This document shows positions 25,867-36,218 of a stretch of DNA of 64,000 nt, one piece after another; position 1 is the stretch's first letter, and each line of letters starts with the position of its first letter. Below the pieces are notes generated by a model. It was not told the origin of the DNA, searched no databases, and worked only from the letters and a program-made list of their open reading frames with translations. The position numbers and the translations under genes are program-made. This stretch comes from Affinirhizobium lemnae (GTDB taxonomy: Bacteria > Pseudomonadota > Alphaproteobacteria > Rhizobiales > Rhizobiaceae), in the NCBI RefSeq assembly GCF_022968395.1, contig NZ_JALJQZ010000009.1, positions 86,173 through 150,172 of the forward strand, read 5' to 3'.

Positions 25867-28572
25867 TCAGCCCTCGTCAGAACCGGGTGTGCGCCCGGAG
25901 ATGATCTCGCGCTTGCCGACATGGTTTGCAGGACCGACCAGACCCTCCTGCTCCATCCGTTCGACCAGTGAGGCCGCACGGTTGTAACCAATGGACAGGC
26001 GGCGCTGGATGTAGGAAGTCGAGCACTTGCGATCTTTCATCACGACCTTGATCGCCTTCTCATAAAGATCGTCACCCTCTTCCGCACCCATGTTGGTCCG
26101 GTCGAACACGGCGCCTTCTTCCTCGGCCTCCGCATCGATCTCGCTCTCATCTTCGGTGACGGTGCCCAGATAGTCAGGACGTCCCTGCGCCTTCAGATGC
26201 GTCACGACATGTTCGACTTCCGCATCGGAAACGAATGGTCCGTGCACGCGCATGATGCGCCCGCCACCGGCCATGTGCAGCATATCGCCCTGCCCCAACA
26301 GATGCTCGGCACCCTGTTCGCCCAGAATGGTGCGGCTGTCGATCTTGGACGTAACCTGGAAGGAGATGCGCGTCGGGAAGTTGGCCTTGATCGTACCGGT
26401 GATGACATCGACCGATGGCCGCTGTGTCGCCATGATCAGATGGATGCCTGCCGCACGTGCCATCTGCGCCAGACGCTGGATGGCGCCTTCGATCTCCTTG
26501 CCCGCCACCATCATCAGGTCAGCCATTTCATCGACGATGACGACGATATACGGCATCGGCGACAGATCGAGTTCCTGATCTTCGTAGACGATCTCGCCAG
26601 AATGTCTGTCGAAGCCTGTCTGAACGCTGACGGTGATCGTCTCGCCCTTCTCCCGCGCCTGTGCTGCGCGCTGATTGTAGCCATCGATATTGCGAACACC
26701 GAGGCGCGACATCTTGCGATAGCGATCTTCCATTTCGCGGACCGCCCATTTCAGCGCCAGCACGGCCTTCTTGGGATCGGTCACGACCGGGGTCAGCAGG
26801 TGCGGAATGCCGTCATAGACGGAAAGCTCCAGCATCTTGGGGTCGATCATGATCATGCGGCACTCTTCCGGACGAAGCCGATAAAGCAGAGACAGGATCA
26901 TGGTGTTGATGGCAACCGACTTGCCAGAGCCGGTGGTACCAGCGACCAGAAGGTGCGGCATCTTCGCCAGCTCGGCAATGACAGGCTCGCCACCGATCGT
27001 CTTGCCCAGGCACAGCGGCAGGCGATGCTTGGTCTCCCAATAGTCCTCACACTCGATGAGTTCGCGGAAAAAGACCATTTCGCGCACGGCGTTCGGCAGT
27101 TCGATGCCAATGACGTTACGTCCGGGGACCACGGCAACGCGCGCCGAAAGTGCTGACATCGAACGGGCGATGTCGTCGGCCAGACCGATGACGCGGGACG
27201 ATTTGACACCCGGCGCCGGTTCGAATTCGTAAAGCGTTACCACCGGACCGGGGCGAACATCGATGATTTCACCCTTGACGCCGAAATCCTCCAGAATGCT
27301 TTCCAGAAGGCCCGCGCTCTGCTGAAGCGCATCAGGCTGCAGCGCCTCGGTCTGCTGTCCATAGGGCTGCTGCAGAAGAGAGATCGGCGGGAACTCGTAA
27401 TTCTCGTCGCTCGGACGCACGGTGCGATGATCGTCGAGGCCCGGAAGCGTGATGGTCGGACGCGATGAGATCGGTACAATGGTTCTGGGCGGCTGAGCCA
27501 CTTGTGCAACAGGCGGTTCAAATACCACTTCTGGAACAGGCGCGGCAATCTGGGATTCCGCGGCAATTTCCATTGCCTGAGATGTCGCTTCAGCAATCAG
27601 CGGAAGATCGTCAAGCGAATGAGCGCCCTGCCAGACCGTGGTCCAGTTGAAGGAAACGGTATTGGAAATCGTCAACTGATTGGCGACAGCGACATAGGGT
27701 GCAACCGATTCAGCTGCCGAAACCTGCGGAGCCGGGACCGGCTCGATTGCGGCAACCGTTTTCTGCGGCTCTGCACGCCGAACTTCGCGATAAAGGGAAA
27801 CGATCGAATTTTGCAATGCCGGGCGTGGCTGACGAATGACTTCGGCCGGACGACGCGGCAGGAATGGTGTTGCGACAGGAGCAGAGGCCACAGCGACGTC
27901 GGCAACCGGAAAATCTCCCTCGAAGAACGCAAAATCAGAGAGCCAAGGCAGACTGGTTTCCGGCTTTGCAGTCATCGGCTGCGCCAACTCTGGCTGGACG
28001 GAAGCCTCCGGGTTCTGCGGAACTGATGGCTGCACCGCTTCGGCAACAGGTGCCGGGGCCTCGGCTGGTGCTACATCCGCCTTCAGTTCGGCCTCTTCCG
28101 GCTGATAGTTCGGGCGCGCGCGCTTCACGATCAGGGCTCTTGGTGATGGCTGCGGCCGGACCTTGGGCTGAACCGGTGGCTGGTTGGCAACAGGCTGCTG
28201 CATGGCTTGCGCTGCGCCCTGCAGCGCATTGACCAGGAGTTCCGGTGCAAGGGTTTCCGCAGCCGCTTGGGGCTTGGCCATATCCAGCGGTTCAACCAGA
28301 CGGCTTTCCGCCGCGGGCTTGCGTTCTTCCGGCGCCAGCGGTGAAAGCTCGTTGCGGGTGCGCTTCGGAATTGCGCTCTCCGGTGTGCGCGTAAAGCGAA
28401 CATTCGGCGCCAGCTTGAATGCGGCCTGCCACGGCGCCTGATCCAGCGGCACCTCCGGCGGGCGCTGAGCGGTCGTCATCCGGTTATCCCGAACGGGCTG
28501 ACCCTGCGGATCCGGTTCCGCAGAGGGTTCGTTCTGGAGGGAATTGGGGAAGTTGTTTCGATTGAATTGCAT
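25867..28572 (-). CDS. ftsK: DNA translocase FtsK/SpoIIIE, without membrane segments
   Basis: This 901-residue DNA pump resolves chromosome dimers and clears DNA from the septum. The start is taken at ATG 28572 ([16 protein letters not shown]). A TTG at 28590 is possible. The first 400 residues are rich in Pro, Ala and Glu and look disordered. There is no run of hydrophobic helices, unlike classical FtsK. The motor follows: Walker A GTTGSGKS near residue 545, Walker [12 protein letters not shown] near 680, and [20 protein letters not shown]. The C-terminal gamma domain ([20 protein letters not shown]) would read KOPS-type sites and activate XerD. Rhizobia often carry a second, membrane-bound FtsK elsewhere. 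Confidence 0.92.
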   Translation of the reverse strand: MQFNRNNFPNSLQNEPSAEPDPQGQPVRDNRMTTAQRPPEVPLDQAPWQAAFKLAPNVRFTRTPESAIPKRTRNELSPLAPEERKPAAESRLVEPLDMAKPQAAAETLAPELLVNALQGAAQAMQQPVANQPPVQPKVRPQPSPRALIVKRARPNYQPEEAELKADVAPAEAPAPVAEAVQPSVPQNPEASVQPELAQPMTAKPETSLPWLSDFAFFEGDFPVADVAVASAPVATPFLPRRPAEVIRQPRPALQNSIVSLYREVRRAEPQKTVAAIEPVPAPQVSAAESVAPYVAVANQLTISNTVSFNWTTVWQGAHSLDDLPLIAEATSQAMEIAAESQIAAPVPEVVFEPPVAQVAQPPRTIVPISSRPTITLPGLDDHRTVRPSDENYEFPPISLLQQPYGQQTEALQPDALQQSAGLLESILEDFGVKGEIIDVRPGPVVTLYEFEPAPGVKSSRVIGLADDIARSMSALSARVAVVPGRNVIGIELPNAVREMVFFRELIECEDYWETKHRLPLCLGKTIGGEPVIAELAKMPHLLVAGTTGSGKSVAINTMILSLLYRLRPEECRMIMIDPKMLELSVYDGIPHLLTPVVTDPKKAVLALKWAVREMEDRYRKMSRLGVRNIDGYNQRAAQAREKGETITVSVQTGFDRHSGEIVYEDQELDLSPMPYIVVIVDEMADLMMVAGKEIEGAIQRLAQMARAAGIHLIMATQRPSVDVITGTIKANFPTRISFQVTSKIDSRTILGEQGAEHLLGQGDMLHMAGGGRIMRVHGPFVSDAEVEHVVTHLKAQGRPDYLGTVTEDESEIDAEAEEEGAVFDRTNMGAEEGDDLYEKAIKVVMKDRKCSTSYIQRRLSIGYNRAASLVERMEQEGLVGPANHVGKREIISGRTPGSDEG

Positions 28573-28773
28573 GATACCGACCGCGTACAAAATGGCATCA
28601 CTATGAGTAAAAAATAAAGGTTAATGGCTCCTTTAGATCGAAGTCGAGGCGAGCTTGCAGGGCGGCAAAATTTGCCTATCAAAATCAAGGCGGCAGAGCA
28701 TCATGTACCTGAATATAAACGATAATTTTTCGACGCTTTTTCGGTCGGCCGCGTTCACTTTTTCTCTTTGCGT

Positions 28774-29337
28774 CTACCCGAAGGATTGCTCTGAGAGCAA
28801 GTCTTCTGCCTCATCGCGATCCATGGCGAAGACCTTGGCTCCAACCTCGAATGAAAAACCCTGACGGGCAAAGGCCGATAGCTCTTTCGCCTTCTGCTTG
28901 TCATCCAGCTCCGCACGTCTGAAGGGTCCAAAGGCACGGCGGCGGGCATAGATGACGGCTGCCACGAGGTCGTTTGCTTCGCTCACCGCCTCGTCGGCAA
29001 TTTCGCGCGCCACACCCTTCTGTACCAGCGTCTGGCGGATTGCCTTCTTCGATTTTCCGGCGCGTTGAGAGGAGCGCGTCCGGATATCGGCATAGGCGTT
29101 GTCATCAAGCGCCTTCACGCTGTAACCAAATGCGACAGCTTCCGCTGCCAGAGCAGTTATTTGCTCCGCAGTAATACCTTCGAATTTGTCGCGCGCCTTG
29201 CGTGCAATAGCATCGGCCAACTGTCGCTCGGTCATCATCCGCTTCGAAAGACGGTAGGCCGCAGAATTCTTGGCCCAGGCCAGCATGCGTGGCGTGGGCT
29301 TCGTATCCTGCTCTTCACTTTGGCTCGTTTCCATCAT
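28774..29337 (-). CDS. recX: regulatory protein RecX
   Basis: This 187-residue all-helical protein inhibits RecA filament growth. Recognisable parts are PRMLAWAKNSAAYRLSKRMM, then ERQLADAIARKA near the first three-helix repeat, RQTLVQKGVAREIADEAV in the second and ARQGFSFEVGAKV in the last. These match RecX repeats. Two adjacent ATG codons (29337 and 29334) could serve as start. It lies alone, about 200 bases upstream of ftsK on the same strand and not beside recA, which is common in this order. Confidence 0.85.
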   Translation of the reverse strand: MMETSQSEEQDTKPTPRMLAWAKNSAAYRLSKRMMTERQLADAIARKARDKFEGITAEQITALAAEAVAFGYSVKALDDNAYADIRTRSSQRAGKSKKAIRQTLVQKGVAREIADEAVSEANDLVAAVIYARRRAFGPFRRAELDDKQKAKELSAFARQGFSFEVGAKVFAMDRDEAEDLLSEQSFG

Positions 29338-29387
29338 CCCGTTCTATCGGATTGGAAGCTGATCTGTGAAGCGACGAACACAGAGTT

Positions 29388-30380
29388 TCAGGCCGAGGCT
29401 ATGGCCTCGATCTTTTGCATGCCGCCAACGATGGCACTGAATTCATTCCAGACGGATCTGGCGCCGTTTCTCCAGGCATCTAGGTTTTCCGGCTGGATTA
29501 CCTTTCCACCCTTTGCAGCAGCCTGTTCCATGGACCGAGCCTCATCCTCGACAATCAGCCGATTGAAGTACTCCGCACCGTCCTGTGCAGCCTTGGTCAG
29601 AACCACCTGCTCTTCCGAGGACAGCCCGCCCCAGAAACTCGCCGCAAAATAGACCACGCCCGAAGCGCGGATGTGGGCGGTCTCCGTTAGGTACGGCACG
29701 ACCTCATAGAGCTTGAACCCGGCATAGGCCGACTTCGTCAGATCCATGGCATCCGCCACGCCGGTCGAAAGTGCATTATAGGTTTCCGTGATCGGAATAC
29801 CGATGGGAGAAGCGCCATAGGCACTCCAGAGTTTGGTATGGAGCGGGCTTTGAATGACCCGGATCCGCTTGCCGCGCAGGGCATCCGGCGACGTGATCGG
29901 CTCCTTCGTGAGCAGATGGCGGGCGCCGTAGTCTATGAACGCAGATGCTATGAAATTCTGTTTCGCGAGCTTCGCTTGCAGCTCCGATCCGGTTGCTCCT
30001 GTGACGACGCGGCGAAGATGTGCCGGATCCTTGAACAGGAAGGGTAGATCAAGGATCTGAAGTTCCGGTACCCAACCGGAAAGAGCCGAAACGGTCGAGA
30101 GGCTTGCCTGTACGGAACCGAGGCGGCTCGCCTCGGCCACTTCCTTCTCCCCTCCCAGCGCGCCGTTCGGCACGATGTTGAAGCGGAAGCGCCCGGGCAG
30201 CTTCGTTTCAACCTGCTGTGCGATAAAGCGCCAGATCTTTGTCTCAGGCTTGTCTTCGCCAAGGAGAGAGGCAACCGTGATCGTCGTCGTTTTGGCAGCT
30301 GCCGATCGCGCCAGAAACGGTGCTGCCAACGCAGCGGTCATGGTGCTTTTCACAAAAAGACGACGCGAAATGGAAGACAT
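29388..30380 (-). CDS. TRAP transporter substrate-binding protein (DctP family)
   Basis: This 330-residue periplasmic receptor has a signal peptide with a twin-arginine start (SRRLFVKST) ending in ARSAAA. Family features include ITVASLLGEDKPETKIWRFI, GALGGEKEVAEASRLGSVQA and the conserved stretch RGKRIRVIQSPLHTKLW, whose Arg normally binds the ligand carboxylate. GIPITETYNALSTGVADAMD is the usual late motif. It follows the fused TRAP permease by 13 bases and is the last gene of the run that starts at the TPP riboswitch. The ligand is probably an organic acid by family, but the context hints at a thiamine-related compound. Confidence 0.87.
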   Translation of the reverse strand: MSSISRRLFVKSTMTAALAAPFLARSAAAKTTTITVASLLGEDKPETKIWRFIAQQVETKLPGRFRFNIVPNGALGGEKEVAEASRLGSVQASLSTVSALSGWVPELQILDLPFLFKDPAHLRRVVTGATGSELQAKLAKQNFIASAFIDYGARHLLTKEPITSPDALRGKRIRVIQSPLHTKLWSAYGASPIGIPITETYNALSTGVADAMDLTKSAYAGFKLYEVVPYLTETAHIRASGVVYFAASFWGGLSSEEQVVLTKAAQDGAEYFNRLIVEDEARSMEQAAAKGGKVIQPENLDAWRNGARSVWNEFSAIVGGMQKIEAIASA

Positions 30381-30393
30381 GTTCTGAGACCTT

Positions 30394-32181
30394 TCAGAAA
30401 ATCAACGTGCCGAGGCACAGTAAAAACAGGGATACAAACAGCGCAGCCAGATAAGGCAGGACGGCGCGAAACAGTTGTGACGCGGGAACGGACGTTACGC
30501 CCGAGACGACATAGATGAGCATGCCGAGTGGCGGGGTCAGGCCATGGATCATCAGGTTGACGACCAGAATGACACCGAAATGGATCGGATCGAGACCGGC
30601 TGCGGCTGCTGCCGGAACAAGGATAGGACCAAGCAGCAGGATCGCTGCACCGATATCAAGCACCAGACCGGCGACCAGCAGAACAAGATTCGCCATCAAC
30701 AGAACCAGAACCGGTGAACTGCCAAACGAATGAACGATTTCCGTCAGTGAAGCTGCCACGCCATCGACGGCAAGCAGAAACGCAAACGGCGCGGCAGAGC
30801 CGATCAGCAGGCCGATGGCTCCTGCTTCCAAAGCCGACTGACGAAAACAGGACCAGATGCTGCTGCCCTCTGCCCGCGCGGCGAACGACAGCAGAAGCGT
30901 TAAGCCTGCAGCGAGCGCTGCGGCCTCCGTCGGCGTCACAATGCCAAAGCGGATTCCGGCAACGACGATAATACCCAATCCAAATGCGGGAATTGCACTT
31001 CTGGCCGCACTCCACCTCTGCCGACTGCTCGCCTTCTGCATGGATGGACCGGCCTTCACGGACAGGCTTATCGCAATCGCCAGACAGAGCGCCATCAGAC
31101 CTCCCGCGAAAAATCCTCCGGTCAGCAGCGAACCGACCGAGAGATTTGTCGCAGCGGCCAGCAGCAGGAATGCAATAGAGGGCGGAATAACATTGTCGAG
31201 GACGGAAGAGGCAGCGATGATCGCGCCGGCCTGCGCAGGTGGATAGCCATTTCGCACCAGTTGTGGTTGAAACGTGGAAGCGCCAAAGGCGGCGTTAGCG
31301 ACGGATGAGCCTGACGCACCTGAAAAAATGACACTGGTCAACAGGACAGTCTGCGCCAATCCTCCCTTTCGATGACCGACAAGGGAAGCGGCGAAGGTAA
31401 CCAGTCGCTCCGCAGTGCCGGAAACCGTGAGCAAGGCACCGGCCAGCAGAAAGAAGGGAATCGACAGGAGCAGGAAGCGCGACATTCCGTTGATAGCGGA
31501 AGACACGAGTGCCGGTTCCGGCAATGCACCTCCGAAGAACGGAGCGAAACAGGCGGCTGCGAGGAACGCATGTGCCAGTGGTGCCGAAACCAGGAGCCCG
31601 AACCCGGCGATCAGCGCCATGAAAAGGCTGGGCGGCCAATCACTATCAATCGTCGCGATTTTCGATGACCCGTAAAGCAATCCGGCAATCACGAGCGAAA
31701 CGAACAGGCCTCGTATCTGACCGGTAAGCACGCGATCGCAGCAGAGCATGACGAGCAACAACAGGCCACCCGTGACGAAGAAGGCAAACCGGATCCATTC
31801 CGGTAGCCCAAGCGTGGGCGATACCCCACCAATCGCTGAAATGCTGGACAACGCCCCATTGAACAGCCCGAACGCGGCCGTGACCGAGACTGCGTCGGCA
31901 GCGATATCGAAGGTAGTTGCGAACGAGGCTGGCAGCCATCGCCTCAAGACATCGAAACGCATGGAAAGAGGGCCGCGATAGGCAAGCGGCATCGCCAAGG
32001 CAATCAGCGCAAGATGCAGCCAGATCGCCAATTCTTCCTGCCCGAGAAAGCCGGTTCGGAAAAGGTAACGGGCGGCGACATTTGCCAGCACCAGCACGAG
32101 CAGGACTGCCATGAGGCCCGCAAGCGCATTTCCCAGCAACCGCTCCAGCCTATCCCGAAAGCCCGCAATCAAGCTGGCCAC
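30394..32181 (-). CDS. TRAP transporter fused permease (DctQ-DctM)
   Basis: This 595-residue membrane protein fuses the small (DctQ, about residues 1-150) and large (DctM, about 180-595) TRAP subunits. DctQ features are VLVLANVAARYLFRTGFLGQEELAIWLHL. DctM features are SIPFFLLAGALLTVSGTAER, SGASGSSVANAAFGASTFQP and VIPPSIAFLLLA. Transport is driven by an ion gradient together with the DctP protein. The GTG at 32181 overlaps thiD by 13 bases, and a TTG at 32172 would give a 4-base overlap (TTGA) like those in the rest of the operon. Coupling to thiD makes a thiamine-pathway substrate worth considering. Confidence 0.87.
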   Translation of the reverse strand: MASLIAGFRDRLERLLGNALAGLMAVLLVLVLANVAARYLFRTGFLGQEELAIWLHLALIALAMPLAYRGPLSMRFDVLRRWLPASFATTFDIAADAVSVTAAFGLFNGALSSISAIGGVSPTLGLPEWIRFAFFVTGGLLLLVMLCCDRVLTGQIRGLFVSLVIAGLLYGSSKIATIDSDWPPSLFMALIAGFGLLVSAPLAHAFLAAACFAPFFGGALPEPALVSSAINGMSRFLLLSIPFFLLAGALLTVSGTAERLVTFAASLVGHRKGGLAQTVLLTSVIFSGASGSSVANAAFGASTFQPQLVRNGYPPAQAGAIIAASSVLDNVIPPSIAFLLLAAATNLSVGSLLTGGFFAGGLMALCLAIAISLSVKAGPSMQKASSRQRWSAARSAIPAFGLGIIVVAGIRFGIVTPTEAAALAAGLTLLLSFAARAEGSSIWSCFRQSALEAGAIGLLIGSAAPFAFLLAVDGVAASLTEIVHSFGSSPVLVLLMANLVLLVAGLVLDIGAAILLLGPILVPAAAAAGLDPIHFGVILVVNLMIHGLTPPLGMLIYVVSGVTSVPASQLFRAVLPYLAALFVSLFLLCLGTLIF

Positions 32182-32969
32182 CAGCCATGGAAGTGATGCA
32201 CCGGCCCCCGGCCTGAACCAACGTTCAACGCCACGCCCGCCTTCAATGCAGCGTGAAGATACGATTTCGCGGATTGAGCGGCGTCTTCGAGAGAGGCTCC
32301 CTTTGCCAGTTCCGCGGCCAGCGCGGCCGCCAGCGTACAGCCGGTTCCGTGATCATTGGTGGTTTCGATACGCTCTGCTGTCAAAACCACTGTCTGGTCA
32401 GCGGTGATCAGGAAATCCGTACTTTCAGCCGAACTGCCATGTCCGCCTTTGATGAGAACGGCCTTTGCGCCAAGGGACAAGATCGCCCTCGCCTGTACCT
32501 GCATTTCATCCGCGTTTTCGGCAACCGGCTTGCCTGTCAGCAAGGCTGCTTCGGGCAGATTGGGGGTCACGACTGCAGCGAGCGGTATCAGCCGTGTTCT
32601 CAACGTTTCGATCGCGTCTTCCCGCAGCAGTCTATCGCCAGAGGTGGCAACCATGACCGGGTCGACAACGACCGGACCCACAAAGGCGGCGAGTTCGCCG
32701 GCGATGGTTGCGATAGTTTCACTGCGCGAAACCATGCCGACCTTTAGTGCATTGACCGCAAGATCTGAAAAGACGGCACGCATTTGTGCTGCGATCGTGG
32801 CGGGTGATATGTCTTCAACGGCTGTCACGCTGCGGGTGTTCTGCGCCGTGATCGCTGTCACAACACTTGCGCCATAAACTCCGAGGGCGGAAAAGGTCTT
32901 CAGATCAGCCTGAACACCTGCGCCGCCCCCGCTGTCGGATCCGGCTATCGTCAGGGCAATGGCAGTCAT
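32169..32969 (-). CDS. thiD: hydroxymethylpyrimidine/phosphomethylpyrimidine kinase
   Basis: This 266-residue ribokinase-fold enzyme phosphorylates HMP to HMP-P and HMP-PP. Clear signatures are ALTIAGSDSGGGAGVQADLK at the N-terminus, VVVDPVMVATSGDRLL and VVTPNLPEAALLTG in the middle, and the anion-hole motif NDHGTGCTLAAALAAELAKG. It overlaps thiE by 4 bases and the TRAP permease gene by 13. It would supply the pyrimidine half of thiamine from salvaged HMP. Confidence 0.94.
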   Translation of the reverse strand: MTAIALTIAGSDSGGGAGVQADLKTFSALGVYGASVVTAITAQNTRSVTAVEDISPATIAAQMRAVFSDLAVNALKVGMVSRSETIATIAGELAAFVGPVVVDPVMVATSGDRLLREDAIETLRTRLIPLAAVVTPNLPEAALLTGKPVAENADEMQVQARAILSLGAKAVLIKGGHGSSAESTDFLITADQTVVLTAERIETTNDHGTGCTLAAALAAELAKGASLEDAAQSAKSYLHAALKAGVALNVGSGRGPVHHFHGWWPA

Positions 32970-33628
32970 CGTGCATTATCCTTCAAACTTGCATCCACAG
33001 CCTTGCGGAAGGATGCAGTCGCTTCGGCAATATTCGGCGCCCTGAACAGGGCGGAAATGGCCGCAACACCATTCGCCCCCTGCGCGATGACCGAGCCGAT
33101 ACGCTCCATCGAAATTCCCGCAATCGCTCCGACTGGCAGAGACGGTTTCGACTGACGGATCTGGTCACGCAAGGCGCGCAGACCTTCCAGGCCGACCGGT
33201 GGATCGGGGTTGACCTTCGAAAGCGTTTCGAACACGCCGCCGATGCAGGCGTAATTGACAGGCGCACTTCCCGCATAGGCGGCATCGGCAGGCTTCTTGA
33301 CCGTCACGCCTATGATCGCATCCGGCCCCAGCAAACGACGGGCCGTTTCGGCATCCATGTCCTCTGCGCCCAGATGGACACCATCGACACCAGAGGCGAG
33401 CGCAATGTCGACGCGATCGTTGATGACGAGGGGAACTCCAGTCCCGGCAATCGCCTGCCGGATGGCCGAAGCCCGCTCGATCATCAGCCGAGTTGACGCG
33501 GATTTGTCGCGATACTGCACAATAGTGGCGCCGCTCTTCGCAGCAATCGCTGCCAGTTCCGGCAGGTGGCCGACATCGCTTAAGGATGCGTCGACAATGG
33601 CGTTCAGTCTATAGTCCACCTGTCTCAT
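32966..33628 (-). CDS. thiE: thiamine phosphate synthase
   Basis: This 220-residue TIM-barrel enzyme joins HMP-PP and thiazole phosphate to thiamine phosphate. Motifs are VQYRDKSAST, PLVINDRVDIALASGVDGVH, LGPDAIIGVTVKKPADA and VGAIAGIS near the phosphate site. It overlaps thiM and thiD by 4 bases each. With thiM and thiD it forms a salvage module, and no de novo genes (thiC, thiG, thiO) are in the window. Confidence 0.93.
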   Translation of the reverse strand: MRQVDYRLNAIVDASLSDVGHLPELAAIAAKSGATIVQYRDKSASTRLMIERASAIRQAIAGTGVPLVINDRVDIALASGVDGVHLGAEDMDAETARRLLGPDAIIGVTVKKPADAAYAGSAPVNYACIGGVFETLSKVNPDPPVGLEGLRALRDQIRQSKPSLPVGAIAGISMERIGSVIAQGANGVAAISALFRAPNIAEATASFRKAVDASLKDNAR

Positions 33629-34362
33629 GCTTCGATCCTTGCCCGCTGATTGAGTTCATTCGCGTCCATAGACGCAAGTGCATCGAGGAAGGCAGGTTCG
33701 AATGTTCCGGGTCCCTGTGCATGAGTGGCAGCGATCTCGGCGGCACTGCCGGTGACGGAGAGCGCGCAGGCCGCAGCAGTCAAGGCATCGGGCTCAACTG
33801 CCATGAAAGCGGCAATGACGCCACCCGAGAGGCATCCGGTACCGGTAACCTGAGCCATCCAGGGGTGACCGTTGCGGATCGAAACACGCCGCTCGCCATC
33901 AGACAGTTCATCAACCGGCCCGGTCTGGATGCGAAGGCTGGCGCGCGTATCGCCTATCACGCTCATCTCTGCCCGATTGCCGCGCACGATAGTGGGATCG
34001 AGCGAAATGAGTTCGCGAGCGAACTCCAGCCTGCCCGGTGAATAATCACAATGGACCGGATCCATGATCCACGGCTTGCCGCTGGCATTCGCGACATCGA
34101 CTGCGATACGAATCACGGCCCGGCGCTCGGCATCCAATGTGCCGAGATTGATGGTCAGCGCATCGGCCTTCGCCACGAAGTCGGCGATTTCATCGCGGGA
34201 TGAAGTCATTGAAGGTATGCCACCAACGACTGTGATGCCATCTGCCGTAAACTTCTGGACCACGGTATTCATCAGGCAATGGACACGCGGTCTCTGGGCC
34301 CGAACACGGGCGAGAAGCAGGCCGGCATCTACAGCAGTCGGCTGCCGCTTGACGTCACTCAT
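33625..34362 (-). CDS. thiM: hydroxyethylthiazole kinase
   Basis: This 245-residue enzyme phosphorylates 4-methyl-5-(2-hydroxyethyl)thiazole for salvage. Motifs are RVHCLMNTVVQKFTADGITV, GGIPSMTSSRDEIADFV, INLGTLDAERR, PWIMDPVHCDYSPGR (the usual DPVxxG is altered to DPVHCD) and VTGTGCLSGGVIAAF near the ATP site. In many homologues the first motif reads HxITN, while here it reads HCLMN. It lies between thiY and thiE with 4-base overlaps. Confidence 0.9.
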   Translation of the reverse strand: MSDVKRQPTAVDAGLLLARVRAQRPRVHCLMNTVVQKFTADGITVVGGIPSMTSSRDEIADFVAKADALTINLGTLDAERRAVIRIAVDVANASGKPWIMDPVHCDYSPGRLEFARELISLDPTIVRGNRAEMSVIGDTRASLRIQTGPVDELSDGERRVSIRNGHPWMAQVTGTGCLSGGVIAAFMAVEPDALTAAACALSVTGSAAEIAATHAQGPGTFEPAFLDALASMDANELNQRARIEA

Positions 34363-35300
34363 TTCAGCTCCACGGCAATATCGTCCACAGCAGGCGCCTT
34401 GGGGATCAAGCCACTCTCGGCCATGAAGGTGCCAAAGCGCTGATAGCGGGCACGGTCCAGCGCGGCTGGCCGCTTGGCAAGACGGGGCAGCGTGTCGACG
34501 AAAGCCTTCCGGTTCAGCTCATTGTCCAGATCCGGATAGGCTTTGAGGAAGAGGCCAAGAGCCTCATCCGGATGATTGGTCAGATAAACGGCGGCCTTTT
34601 CCACGGCCTGGAGAAAGCGCGGGAGACGGGGATCGGCAACAAGCTGTTTGCGGGTCACGAAAACCAGCTCATCGTACACCGGCACGCCGTGCTCCTCGGG
34701 AAAGAACGCCTTGCCCTCATGTCCTTCGATCCGCATCTGGGTCAGCTCGAAGTTTCGAAAACCGCCAATCGTGGCGTCCACCTTCCCTGCGATCAGGCTT
34801 GGCGAGAGCGAGAAGTTGACATTCACGAGTTCGACGTCCGAGAGTTGAACACCCTCCCCGGCCAGCATGCGCTTCAACATTGCATCCTCGAAACCGGAAA
34901 CGGAAAAACCGATCTTCTTGCCCTTGAGATCCTTGAGCGACTTGATCGGGCCGTTGGCCAGCACCGTCACCGTGTTCAGCGGCGTTTCGACCAGTGTACC
35001 AAAGCGCACCAGAGGCAACCCGGCGGCAGTATCGAGATAGAGGTTGGGTTGATAGTGGATGCCGATATCTGCCTCGCCTGTCGACACCAGACGCGGAACG
35101 GCAGAGGGATCCGCCGGCGGAATGAGCTTCACGTCAAGCCCTGCATCCGCAAAATAGCCTTTCTGCTGTGCCACAACCAGCGGCGCATGATCCGGGTTCA
35201 CGAACCATTCCAACAAAACATTCAGCTTGTCTGCGGCATAGGCAGACGCAGGCACGGCAAGGGCAGCCAGCGCGACAAGCGCTGCAAGAAAGCGTTTCAT
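34359..35300 (-). CDS. thiY: ABC substrate-binding protein for a thiamine pyrimidine precursor (ThiY/NMT1-like)
   Basis: This 313-residue periplasmic protein starts at ATG 35300. A longer frame runs through the permease gene and is not real. Its signal peptide is MKRFLAALVALAALAVPASA. The mature part begins KLNVLLEWFVNPDHAPLVVA, the hallmark of ThiY and NMT1/THI5-like receptors for N-formyl-4-amino-5-aminomethyl-2-methylpyrimidine or HMP. Further marks are QQKGYFADAGLDV and GEADIGIHYQPNL. It is coupled by 4-base overlaps to the permease upstream and thiM downstream. Riboswitch control supports the assignment. Confidence 0.86.
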   Translation of the reverse strand: MKRFLAALVALAALAVPASAYAADKLNVLLEWFVNPDHAPLVVAQQKGYFADAGLDVKLIPPADPSAVPRLVSTGEADIGIHYQPNLYLDTAAGLPLVRFGTLVETPLNTVTVLANGPIKSLKDLKGKKIGFSVSGFEDAMLKRMLAGEGVQLSDVELVNVNFSLSPSLIAGKVDATIGGFRNFELTQMRIEGHEGKAFFPEEHGVPVYDELVFVTRKQLVADPRLPRFLQAVEKAAVYLTNHPDEALGLFLKAYPDLDNELNRKAFVDTLPRLAKRPAALDRARYQRFGTFMAESGLIPKAPAVDDIAVELK

Positions 35301-36094
35301 GAAGAAAGTCCCGGTTTGAATTTGGCAAAAGAAGGAGTTGAGTGATTGAGATCGCGCGCCCAGGGCGCAAGGCCCGCCGTGAAGCGGTCCACCCCGAGAC
35401 GCAGAGCCAGCGTGTAAAGCGCCAGCACGCCCATGGCAGCAAACATCACATCGGTCTGAAGACGTGCATTGGCCTGCATCATGACAAAGCCAAGCCCGCC
35501 CGCGGCGCCGACCCATTCGCCAACAACCGCGCCCAGCGGGGCCAGGGGGGCAGCGATCCGCAGACCGGAAATCAGGGATGGAAGCGCCAGCGGAAGGCGC
35601 AGATATCGCAGTGTTTGCCAGTGGCTCGCCTGCGTCAGCGCCGCAGCATCCAGCATGGCGCTATCAGTTCTGCGCAAGCCATCGTAGAACGCAGATGCAA
35701 CCGGAAAGTAGATGATGATGACGGTCATCGCCACTTTCGAGGCTATCCCGAACCCGAACCAGATGACCAGCCATGGCGCGAGCACAAAGACCGGAAAGGC
35801 CTGGAGGACCAGCACAAGCGGCCACACGATCTGTCCTGCTCTCGGGAAGGCTGCCACGGCAAGGGCAGTGCCAGCACCGAGCAGCGCACCCAGAACCAAT
35901 CCAACGAGAATCTCGCTAGCTGTCAGCAGGCTGTGATGCAGGAGAAAGCCTGTCTGCTTCAGATAGACATCCAGCACGGCCATGGGCGCTGGCAGGAGAT
36001 AGCGCGGCGGCTCCAGAACAACGATGACGCCCTGCCACACGAGCAGGAGGAGAATGACAGCAAGGAGCGTGCGTTGAACCATCATGCGCGCCAC
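35297..36094 (-). CDS. thiX: ABC transporter permease for a thiamine precursor (ThiX-like)
   Basis: This 265-residue permease belongs to the SsuC/TauC/ThiX group. It has about six membrane helices and the EAA-type loop MLDAAALTQASHWQTLRYLR followed by LPSLISGLRIAAPLAPLGAV. The GTG at 36094 and ATGs at 36085 and 36082 are all possible starts. It is the first gene after the TPP riboswitch. No ATP-binding (ThiZ) gene occurs anywhere in this operon, so the ATPase must be supplied from elsewhere or the importer is incomplete. Confidence 0.85.
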   Translation of the reverse strand: MARMMVQRTLLAVILLLLVWQGVIVVLEPPRYLLPAPMAVLDVYLKQTGFLLHHSLLTASEILVGLVLGALLGAGTALAVAAFPRAGQIVWPLVLVLQAFPVFVLAPWLVIWFGFGIASKVAMTVIIIYFPVASAFYDGLRRTDSAMLDAAALTQASHWQTLRYLRLPLALPSLISGLRIAAPLAPLGAVVGEWVGAAGGLGFVMMQANARLQTDVMFAAMGVLALYTLALRLGVDRFTAGLAPWARDLNHSTPSFAKFKPGLSS

Positions 36095-36218
36095 TCACAG
36101 CAACGCAAGATCCAGCGGTCAAACATCCCGGCAGGGCAATATGCCACGGCCCGCTCCCCGATCATCACATTCGATCAGGATCAGCGGATGAAGCGAAGCA
36201 GCGCTTTGCGAGCGATTT

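Noticed and set aside
26197..27156. Open frame of 319 codons antisense to ftsK
   Set aside because: The translation is rich in His, Arg and Asp without domain features, while ftsK on the other strand is certain.
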